This document shows positions 1 through 5,498 of a stretch of 8,118 nt of DNA, in pieces. A model generated the notes under the pieces. That model saw nothing but the letters and a program-made list of their open reading frames with translations, made no database searches and was not told the DNA's origin. The DNA is from Gemmatimonadota bacterium (GTDB lineage Bacteria > Gemmatimonadota > Gemmatimonadetes > Gemmatimonadales > GWC2-71-9), in the NCBI GenBank assembly GCA_025361465.1, contig JANYAG010000270.1, forward strand, positions 1 to 8,118. The letters run 5' to 3'. The position numbers and the translations under genes were made by a program. How positions within the stretch are numbered: the first letter of the stretch is position 1; each line of letters opens with the position of its first letter.

Positions 1-1091
1 TAACGGCCGAACTGGTAATAGAGCGCGGCAAGGTCCGGGTCTGGTGCCGTCGCGAGACGGGTCAGGCGCTCGTCGGTCGGCAGCGCGAGCACGTCGGCGG
101 GCGTGCCCAGCAGCGTCAGCTTCACGCGACGGAACCACTGCTGGTGCTCGGATACATGATCACGCCAGACTGCCTGATACTCGCGGGTGCGCGCCCGATC
201 GAGCGCCACGCGAACTCTCTCCGCCGGGTTGGCGCTTACATCATGGTAGTTGACGAAGCTCGTTGCGGCGGCCACCACGATGGTGACGGCGTCGGCGCCG
301 GTCACGCGCAGGGTGCGGTAATCGACGCTGATGGTGCCGCGGCCACCCTCGGTGCGCGCGAAGAGCCGCGCCTCATAGGTGAGCTTGCCGGCGATGCCGA
401 GGTAATCTGTGCTCTTCCCGGTGAGGCGCAGGCCATCGGAGCCGACCCCGTCCATCTGGAAGTAGTCGGTGCCGTAGTTGGAATGGGCCGGGTTACGAAC
501 CCCGTGCAGCTGCGCCGTGAAGGTCAGTGCGCCCGGGCGGTCGGCTGAGAGGCGGATCACGATCACCTGGTCCGGGGCGCTGACGAACACTTCGCGGGTG
601 AAGGTCACGCCATCCACTTGGTAAGAGACGCGCGCCACCGCCGAATCGAGGTCGAGCGAGCGGCGGTAGTTCGTCGCGCGCTGGTGGCCGGGGAAGGCAA
701 TCAGCAGGTCGCCCAGCGGCTGGTACTTCATCTGCTCGTAGGGGATCCCCATCATGGTGCGGCCGAAGAGGTCGTGCGCCCGGGGGACGTCGCCGGCGAA
801 GAGGAGCCGGCGGATCTCCGGGAGAGCCGCCGCCGCGCCCTTGCGGACCGGGTTGTACGGCCCGCCGCTCCAGAGCGTCTCCTCGTTGAGCTGGATGTGT
901 TCTTCGGCGGTGCCGCCGTACACCATGGCGCCGAGGCGGCCGTTGCCGACGGGCAGCGCGCGATTCCACTCAGTGGCGGGTTGCCGGTACCAGAGGGTGG
1001 TCGATGGTGCGAGCTGGGCGGTGGCGCGGCCGGCGCCGAGGGCGAGCCACGCGGCGCCAGCGAGCCGAAGACGGGCGAACCGAGCGGTCAC
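1..1091 (-). CDS. GH95 family glycosidase (alpha-L-fucosidase type), N-terminal part, cut by window edge
   Basis: This is an open frame of 363 complete codons with no stop, running off the left edge; GH95 enzymes are usually about 750-800 residues, so nearly half is here. It starts at a GTG whose bases overlap the TGA of the 55-residue gene upstream (GTGA), which suggests translational coupling; no good ribosome binding site precedes it. Residues 1-25 look like a signal peptide (Arg-rich start, hydrophobic core, cleavage after Ala-Thr-Ala before Gln26). The GH95 N-terminal beta-sandwich begins at about 33 with LWYRQPATEW, followed by PVGNGRLGAMVYGG (47-60) and QLNEETLWSGGP (67-78), all family hallmarks. 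The last visible residues, LYYQFGR plus a probable Tyr, match the start of the (alpha/alpha)6 barrel. Family members hydrolyse terminal alpha-L-fucosides, or alpha-L-galactosides, outside the cytoplasm. The catalytic Asn/Asp/Glu residues lie beyond the window, so activity and substrate cannot be judged. Family confidence is high. Confidence 0.9.
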   Translation of the reverse strand, partial: MTARFARLRLAGAAWLALGAGRATAQLAPSTTLWYRQPATEWNRALPVGNGRLGAMVYGGTAEEHIQLNEETLWSGGPYNPVRKGAAAALPEIRRLLFAGDVPRAHDLFGRTMMGIPYEQMKYQPLGDLLIAFPGHQRATNYRRSLDLDSAVARVSYQVDGVTFTREVFVSAPDQVIVIRLSADRPGALTFTAQLHGVRNPAHSNYGTDYFQMDGVGSDGLRLTGKSTDYLGIAGKLTYEARLFARTEGGRGTISVDYRTLRVTGADAVTIVVAAATSFVNYHDVSANPAERVRVALDRARTREYQAVWRDHVSEHQQWFRRVKLTLLGTPADVLALPTDERLTRLATAPDPDLAALYYQFGR

Positions 1092-1255
1092 TGGTACTTG
1101 ATGGCGTAGTAGATCACGTAGGCCCACGAGAAGAAGCCGTGGAGGATCGCCCAGAGGATCGACTTGTTGGCACTCCAGGAGATGGTGATGGCGAGCGCGC
1201 TGCCGAAGCCGACGCCGACCTTGGCGGCACCACTGGCGTTTCCGGGTGCAGGCAT
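1088..1255 (-). CDS. Small membrane protein, 55 residues, unknown function
   Basis: The start is set by a strong GGAGG at 1261-1265, five bases before the ATG; the open frame extends further upstream but that part has no such site. The protein begins MPAPGNASG and has two hydrophobic stretches, about 12-28 (Gly/Ala-rich, ending ISWSANKS) and 33-52 (ILWAILHGFFSWAYVIYYAI), joined by a short polar turn at Ser-Ala-Asn-Lys. Two short membrane helices, or a helical hairpin, are likely. The second stretch is rich in aromatic residues and ends in a short Lys-Tyr-Gln tail. It is not YqaE/Pmp3, whose sequence pattern is different. Its stop codon overlaps the GTG of the GH95 gene by four bases, so both are probably read from one transcript and translation of the second may depend on the first. 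I do not recognise a named family. The clean start signal and typical membrane composition support a real gene. Confidence 0.75.
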   Translation of the reverse strand: MPAPGNASGAAKVGVGFGSALAITISWSANKSILWAILHGFFSWAYVIYYAIKYQ

Positions 1256-1260
1256 GGCTA

Positions 1261-1265
1261 CCTCC
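1261..1265 (-). promoter_or_regulatory. Ribosome binding site of the 55-residue membrane protein
   Basis: GGAGG (GGAGGT if the next base is included) lies five bases before the ATG at 1255. It decides the start: the longer open frame reaching back to 1429 contains no comparable site and its extra N-terminus reads as non-coding. Confidence 0.75.
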
Positions 1266-1385
1266 GTTGCTGCGGGATGATGGTCACGATGTAGACGCCG
1301 GTGTGCCGAACCCAGGTCTGCACTGGTGCCCGAAACCAAGATCGCGTCGGGTGTGCCGGGAGGCAAGACGGTTGTGCCTGAAGCG

Positions 1386-1425
1386 CATCGCCCGAGCCGT
1401 CGCTGACGCGACGGCTCGGGCGATG
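1386..1425 (-). terminator. Perfect 18-bp stem with a 4-base loop; probable transcription terminator
   Basis: The arms at 1386-1403 (CATCGCCCGAGCCGTCGC) and 1408-1425 are exact reverse complements, separated by a TGAC loop. The hairpin lies about 40 bases past the stop of the lipoprotein gene and ahead of the 55-residue gene, both on the minus strand, so ending the lipoprotein transcript is the natural role. No T-run follows on the minus strand, so it is not a textbook intrinsic terminator; it could act with Rho, or protect the 3' end of the mRNA. A second small hairpin with 5-bp arms, GTCAC/GTGAC at 1425-1438, sits directly beside it. Confidence 0.6.
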
Positions 1426-1466
1426 TCACTGAAGTGACGCTGGTTCAGGGCGTCGTCAGGCGCGCC

Positions 1467-2444
1467 CTATTGCAGTCCGATCAGCACGAACCGGGAATCG
1501 GTCGCCACGCCAGCGGCCGTCGTGCACGAGACACTGGACGTGACGCCGGTCCCGTCGAATCCCCATCCTGCGCTCGAACATCGGACAGCCGTGGTGCCCA
1601 CCGCCGTGATCTGGAAGGTTTCCTTGAGCACGCCTGAACGCACCACTCCATCAAGGCGAACGGAGTAGGCGCCGACGCCGGTCCGCGTCACCGTCGCCGT
1701 TCCGGTCGGCAGCACCTTGCTGTTGGCCGGCGAATACGGGGTGGTGCTGCTCGGCTGGTCGGCGTCGACGTAGCCGAGCGTCGCACCAGCGCGCGGCTGA
1801 GAGATCACCAGGATGTCGAATGGTGAGTCGGTTGCTGCCCCGGCACTGCTGAAGCAGTAAACGACCGCGGTGAGGTCGACGCCGGTGGTTGTCCAGCTGC
1901 TCGGCTGGCACTGGATGCTGGTTCCTCCGTACGAGGAAACCATCACCGCTTCGCGGTCGCTCGTGGCCCCCCGGCCCAGACCGGCGAAGAGCACGCTATA
2001 GATGCCGGTCGCCGTCTTCGTCACCGTGATGGTCGCGTTGCTGGACGAGAATCGGTACAACGCCTGAGCCTGGTAAGGCGCACTGGGTGAGCCGTTGTCC
2101 ACCCAGGCGTAAGCGAACCGCCCCGCAAACGTCCCGGAACCCACCGCGAGAAAATCGAAGTCGTTGTCCGTGGCAACCCCAGTCGCGTTGAAGCATCGTG
2201 CGCTCGCCGACTCCGTGCCCCAGCTGCCGATGGTGCAGTAGCTGCCTGGCGTCCCGGCATACGCCGTGATGAAGAGCGCTTCGGTCTCCGCACCAGTGCG
2301 GGCGAAGGAGGTGTAGGCCAGGAGATATGAGCCTGTTGCCGACGAACTGAGCGTGTTGGCGCCACCGCCGAGGGAGTAACTGTAGGTGGCGGACGGTGGT
2401 GTCAGGACGCCGCCAGGCGTCGCAAGATTGTTCCAGAAATACAC
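1467..2444 (-). repeat. Three tandem protein-level repeats, about 105 residues each, within the lipoprotein
   Basis: Residues 198-300, 308-411 and 419-523 of the lipoprotein align by eye. Shared landmarks are an opening Y-x-W or Y-V-D, a Pro/Ser turn, a T-x-T-x-T-G-x-Y-S-V strand (clearest in copies two and three), a glycine-containing turn, a strand ending Ala/Ser-Tyr-Gly or equivalent, a first Cys, then Trp a few residues later, a second Cys followed by a small or aromatic residue, and Gly-Val/Ala-Ala-Thr-Asp before a final Phe. Divergence at DNA level is high, so this is an old duplication. It recalls an unnamed repeat I associate with secreted hypothetical proteins of actinobacteria and other soil bacteria; that link is from memory. 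Confidence 0.75.
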
Positions 2445-3038
2445 CAGGCGTGGTCGCGCTACGAAGACCTTGCCGGTGCCATTGATTGTCTCACTTGTCG
2501 CGGTGATCGTGGTCGCTCCCGCGGCCACCGCTGTGACCAGCCCCGTCGTGGACACCGTTGCGGTAGCTCCCGCCGTGGAGGCCCAGGAGACGATCCGGCC
2601 GGTGAGCAGGGAGTTGTCGGCCGCTCGCGTCGTGGCGGCCAGCTGGAAGGTATTTCCCGCACCGACGATGATCGAGTCAGGCACGACGGTCACGGTCGCC
2701 ACGGGAACTGCGGTCACGGTAACCTGCGCGGTGCCGCTCTTGCCGCCGGCGCTCGCCGTGATCGTCACGGGTCCGCCCGCGGCGACACCGGTGATCACGC
2801 CAGACTGGTTGACCGTGAGCAAGGCTACGTTGCTCGAGCTCCAGGTGAACACCAGGTTGGTGCAGTTCTGCTGGGTCGCCGTGGCGACAATGGTCGCGGT
2901 GGCCCCGACGTTCAGCGTCGCGGGCGCCCCGCTGAGGCTGATGGCACTCACGGCGCAGGTGGGCGTCGGCGTGGTGCTGCTGCTCTTGCACCCGACCACC
3001 ATCATGCCGAGGGCCGAAATCGCCAGAAGAGATCGCAT
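1467..3038 (-). CDS. Big_2 (bacterial Ig-like) surface lipoprotein with three C-terminal Cys-pair repeats
   Basis: The 523-residue lipoprotein starts at the ATG at 3038, chosen because GGAG lies five bases upstream (3044-3047) and because it places a lipobox correctly: hydrophobic residues 4-15, then Val-Val-Gly-Cys17. The open frame upstream adds 13 residues without such support. After Cys17 comes a short Ser/Thr/Pro linker. Residues 28-109 and 112-193 are two Big_2-type Ig domains, recognisable by SGVITGVAAGGPVTITAS and the similar TGLVTAVAAGATTITATS; Cys28 and Cys59 may bond in the first. Residues 198-300, 308-411 and 419-523 are three copies of one unit: an aromatic-rich start, Y-x-Pro-rich turn, TVTxTGxGxYSV-like strand, two cysteines 14-18 residues apart, and a closing GVATDSRF-like strand. 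Cysteine pairs are 268/282, 377/395 and 487/505. No catalytic motif is visible. A role as a surface-exposed binding or structural lipoprotein is inference. It has its own upstream gap and a downstream hairpin, so it is probably monocistronic. Confidence 0.88.
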   Translation of the reverse strand: MRSLLAISALGMMVVGCKSSSTTPTPTCAVSAISLSGAPATLNVGATATIVATATQQNCTNLVFTWSSSNVALLTVNQSGVITGVAAGGPVTITASAGGKSGTAQVTVTAVPVATVTVVPDSIIVGAGNTFQLAATTRAADNSLLTGRIVSWASTAGATATVSTTGLVTAVAAGATTITATSETINGTGKVFVARPRLVYFWNNLATPGGVLTPPSATYSYSLGGGANTLSSSATGSYLLAYTSFARTGAETEALFITAYAGTPGSYCTIGSWGTESASARCFNATGVATDNDFDFLAVGSGTFAGRFAYAWVDNGSPSAPYQAQALYRFSSSNATITVTKTATGIYSVLFAGLGRGATSDREAVMVSSYGGTSIQCQPSSWTTTGVDLTAVVYCFSSAGAATDSPFDILVISQPRAGATLGYVDADQPSSTTPYSPANSKVLPTGTATVTRTGVGAYSVRLDGVVRSGVLKETFQITAVGTTAVRCSSAGWGFDGTGVTSSVSCTTAAGVATDSRFVLIGLQ

Positions 3039-3190
3039 CGAAACTCCAGGAAAGGGACGGCCTTCCGAGATGCGCACCGGCGGGGTGGGCGTATCTGGGA
3101 CAGCAAATCACGACAGCAATTATCGGCTTTCGATGGATGCAATGTAGGGGGAGGGAAGAGCGCCGGCCAGAGGGCTTCGCGAGCCGGCCG
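3039..3190 (-). promoter_or_regulatory. Intergenic region between the PBP and the lipoprotein; possible promoter
   Basis: This 152-base gap is large enough for a promoter of the lipoprotein gene and is visibly less GC-rich in its middle. A GATAAT hexamer on the minus strand at 3119-3124 is a possible -10 element, but no good -35 partner lies at 16-18 bases. A weak inverted repeat GCCGGC at 3162-3167 and 3183-3188, just past the PBP stop, could form a poor terminator hairpin followed by a pyrimidine run. Both assignments are tentative. Confidence 0.25.
3044..3047 (-). promoter_or_regulatory. Ribosome binding site deciding the lipoprotein start
   Basis: GGAG, within CCTGGAG, lies five bases before the ATG at 3038. 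It favours this start over the in-frame ATG at 3077, which would put 13 extra residues (containing two prolines) before the lipoprotein signal. Confidence 0.65.
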
Positions 3191-5317
3191 CTATCGCCGC
3201 GACCGCCGCGCCTCGATCCGCTGCGCGATCAGTCCTTCGAGCAATCGGCCGGCGTTGCGCACCAGTGCTGCGCCCCATTCCTCGGCGCCGCGCCAGCCGT
3301 GAATCGTGATCGTCGAGCAGTCGCTCTCGGCGGGCTCGGTGCCGGCAAGGAACACCTCGCGCGTGCCGCAATCGCCTTCGGACGCGCCCACGCCGGTTCC
3401 GGCATACGCCTCGGTCACGCCATCGGGCACCTCGAACTGCTGCCAACCTTTTTCCGGCGTCGCCTCGTCGAGGAAGCGCTCGGCGATCGGCAGGGCGGCC
3501 ATGGCCCCGGTCATCTGGATCGAACGGCCGTCGTCGTAGCCGACCCAGACCCCCACGACCAGCGTCGGCGAATAGGCGATGAACCAGGCGTCGCGCCAGT
3601 CGTTGGAGGTGCCGGTCTTGCCGGCGATCGCGCCGAGATGGCCATCGCCATTGAGCGCCCGGCCGGTGCCGCGCGTGACGACGCCTTGGAGCGCCGAGGT
3701 CACCAGGTAGGTCGTGGCGGAATCGGCGACCTGGGTTACGCGCGTCGTGGTATCGACCTGCAGGTCACCGTGACCATCGTGGCGCGCGAGCACCGTGCGC
3801 ATCGTCGCCAGCGATCCCTCGTCGGCGAGCACGCCGTACGCGCGCACCAGCTCGAGCAGGGTGACCTCGGAACTGCCGAGCGCGAGGCTGGGCACCGCAT
3901 GCAACGGACTGGTGATGCCGAGCCGCCTGGCGTTCGCGACGATGCGATCGGGCCCGACGGCCAGCCCGATGCGCGCGAACGGCACGTTGAGCGACTGCTC
4001 CAGCGCCTCCCGCACCGTGACCGGGCCGCGGAACTCGCGATCGTAGTTCGCTGGCTGCCAGAGGCCGGCGCGGGTCTTGATGCTGAGCGGCTCGTCCTCG
4101 ACCACCGACGCCAGCGTGAACGCCGGCGCCTTGGTGTCACGACGCTGCAAGGCGGTCAGCGCGACGATCGGCTTGAAGGCGCTTCCCGGCTGGCGGCGCG
4201 CGTTCGCGGCGCGATTGAATTGCGAGGCGGCATAACTGCGGCCGCCGACCATCGCCAGGACGTCGCCAGTGCGCGGATCGATCGCCACCAGTGCGGCCTC
4301 TGCTCCCTGCAGCGATGAGCGCTCCATGCCGCGCCGCACCGCGCGCTCGGCCGCACGTTGCAGCGTGGCGTCCAGCGTGGTGTAGATCGCCGTGCCCCGT
4401 GGCGCGCTGCCACTGACGCCGGCGACCACAAAATCACGGAAGTAGCGGCTGTCAAGCAGGGGCGAGGAGTGCTCGCCAATCGTCAGTGGCGCGGTGGTGG
4501 CGCGTTCGGCGCTGGCGCTGCTGATCCGTTGCTGTTGCTGCATCAGGTCGAGCACCATGTCGCGCCGCTGCTGTGCGGCCTCCGGGTGGCGCGTGGCGAT
4601 GGTGCGATTGGGCGCGCTGATCATCGCGGCGAGCTGGGCCGCCTCGGCCAGGCTGACCTTGCGCACATCCTTGCCGTAGTAGTAGCGCGCGGCCGCCCCG
4701 ACGCCGTGGATCGCGCGAGACCCATCCTGCCCGAGATAGATCTCGTTGAGGTACGCCTCGAGAATCTGGGTCTTGCTGAAGCGCGCTTCGAGCACCAGCG
4801 CCATCGCCGCCTCGCGCAGCTTGCGCAGCGGGGTCCGGTTGGCGTTCAGGTAGAGGTTCTTGGCGAGCTGCTGGGTGATGGTGCTGCCGCCCTGGGAGAT
4901 GCTGCGGGCGCGGACGTTGGCCACGAGCGCGCCGCCGATCCGCCGAGGGTCGAGGCCGTGGTGCTCGAAGAAGCGCTGGTCCTCGACGGCGAGCACCGCC
5001 TGCACCAGTCGGTCGGGCAGTTGGGCCAGGGTGACCGGCACGCGCTCATCCATCGGCGAGCCGTCGAAGGTGCCGATCGCCAGTGGCGCGACGCGATCAC
5101 TGCCGTCACGCCAGGCAACCGGTCTGGTATAGAGAGTGGCCGGAAGCCTGGCGCCGGGGGCGCTGAGGCGGGCGCGGATGAGCGCTTCCAATCCGATGGC
5201 CACAAACCCGAGGGCGAAGGTGACCAGGACCGCGCGCCACACGGTCCGCCGGGTGAGCCGGGAGCGAATGCTGGAGAGTGCGGCTCGGCCCCGCGTTCTG
5301 ATCGCCTGCCAGTGCAT
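3191..5317 (-). CDS. Class A penicillin-binding protein, PBP1b type (bifunctional peptidoglycan synthase)
   Basis: This inner-membrane enzyme polymerises lipid II and crosslinks peptidoglycan in the periplasm. The start has GGGAGG seven bases upstream (5325-5330). Residues 1-27 are a basic cytoplasmic tail and 28-46 a single membrane helix. The GT51 glycosyltransferase domain spans about 95-270: catalytic Glu112 in VEDQRFFEHHGLD, the GGSTITQQLAKNLYL box at 143-157, second Glu169 (57 residues after the first, as in characterised enzymes), and EAYLNEIYLGQ at 187-197. The transpeptidase domain spans about 310-615, with Ser379 and Lys382 in PGSAFKP, Ser442-Leu-Asn444, and Lys567-Thr-Gly-Thr. All catalytic residues are present, so both activities are expected. 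The C-terminal tail has a Cys650/Cys667 pair around an AGTEP motif. Only about 35 residues separate LPATLYTRP (58-66) from the GT domain, so the UB2H domain of E. coli PBP1b is missing. It is divergent from the serine hydrolase gene. Assignment is very secure; a specific gene symbol is not. Confidence 0.96.
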   Translation of the reverse strand: MHWQAIRTRGRAALSSIRSRLTRRTVWRAVLVTFALGFVAIGLEALIRARLSAPGARLPATLYTRPVAWRDGSDRVAPLAIGTFDGSPMDERVPVTLAQLPDRLVQAVLAVEDQRFFEHHGLDPRRIGGALVANVRARSISQGGSTITQQLAKNLYLNANRTPLRKLREAAMALVLEARFSKTQILEAYLNEIYLGQDGSRAIHGVGAAARYYYGKDVRKVSLAEAAQLAAMISAPNRTIATRHPEAAQQRRDMVLDLMQQQQRISSASAERATTAPLTIGEHSSPLLDSRYFRDFVVAGVSGSAPRGTAIYTTLDATLQRAAERAVRRGMERSSLQGAEAALVAIDPRTGDVLAMVGGRSYAASQFNRAANARRQPGSAFKPIVALTALQRRDTKAPAFTLASVVEDEPLSIKTRAGLWQPANYDREFRGPVTVREALEQSLNVPFARIGLAVGPDRIVANARRLGITSPLHAVPSLALGSSEVTLLELVRAYGVLADEGSLATMRTVLARHDGHGDLQVDTTTRVTQVADSATTYLVTSALQGVVTRGTGRALNGDGHLGAIAGKTGTSNDWRDAWFIAYSPTLVVGVWVGYDDGRSIQMTGAMAALPIAERFLDEATPEKGWQQFEVPDGVTEAYAGTGVGASEGDCGTREVFLAGTEPAESDCSTITIHGWRGAEEWGAALVRNAGRLLEGLIAQRIEARRSRR

Positions 5318-5498
5318 CGCGCAGCCTCCCGGTGGCGCCTACCAGATGCCAGACGGGGCAGGGAGGTCGCAGGTTTCAGAATGTAACAGCTGTGAAACGT
5401 CCGAAATCCCGCGTCCGGTCGGCAAATCCCACTGTGCCGTGGACGTTATTCTTCCCGCTGCTCCCACACTCCTTTCCATCCGTCACGCAGAAGGGCTC
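5318..5498. promoter_or_regulatory. Divergent intergenic region serving the PBP and serine hydrolase genes
   Basis: These 181 bases separate two start codons facing apart, so promoters for both genes must lie here unless they extend into coding sequence. The centre is richer in A/T than the flanks. I could not find a convincing -35/-10 pair in either direction; TATTCT at 5447-5452 on the plus strand is a possible -10 with no partner. AGAAGGG at 5489-5495 is the ribosome binding site for the plus-strand gene. Confidence 0.5.
5373..5398. promoter_or_regulatory. Nested palindrome, candidate operator
   Basis: GTTTCA (5373-5378) and TGAAAC (5393-5398) are exact reverse complements separated by 14 bases, and an 8-bp palindrome ACAGCTGT (5386-5393) lies inside, abutting the right arm. 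The site lies 56 bases before the PBP start and 100 bases before the hydrolase start, a reasonable place for a regulator acting on both. Inverted repeats of this size occur by chance, and no regulator gene is visible in the window. Confidence 0.35.

Noticed and set aside
144..1294. Several plus- and minus-strand open frames across the left end
   Set aside because: They are shadows of the GH95 gene, whose own frame has no stop before the left window edge and carries the family motifs.
1256..1429. N-terminal extension of the 55-residue membrane protein to 113 residues
   Set aside because: The extra part has no ribosome binding site, reads as non-coding, and its start would lie against the hairpin at 1386-1425.
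2386..3147. A 253-codon plus-strand open frame opposite the Big_2 lipoprotein
   Set aside because: It is Val/Ala/Thr-rich low-complexity sequence, as expected from the complement of Ig-domain codons in GC-rich DNA. The minus-strand frame has a lipobox, two recognisable domains and a ribosome binding site.
3162..3188. GCCGGC inverted repeat after the PBP stop as a terminator
   Set aside because: It has only six base pairs with a 15-base loop, and GCCGGC is self-palindromic and common in such DNA. I keep it only as a weak possibility in the intergenic entry.
3137..4318. A 393-codon plus-strand open frame opposite the PBP
   Set aside because: It is Arg/Gly/His-rich with no domain, and lies entirely over a PBP gene whose catalytic motifs are all in the minus-strand frame.
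4358..5386. A 342-codon plus-strand open frame opposite the PBP N-terminus
   Set aside because: It is composition-driven, lies antisense to the GT51 domain, and shows no recognisable motif.
5136..5498. N-terminal extension of the serine hydrolase frame by 121 codons
   Set aside because: The extension runs antisense through the PBP start and the divergent gap. The ATG at 5499 gives a proper signal peptide and has a ribosome binding site.
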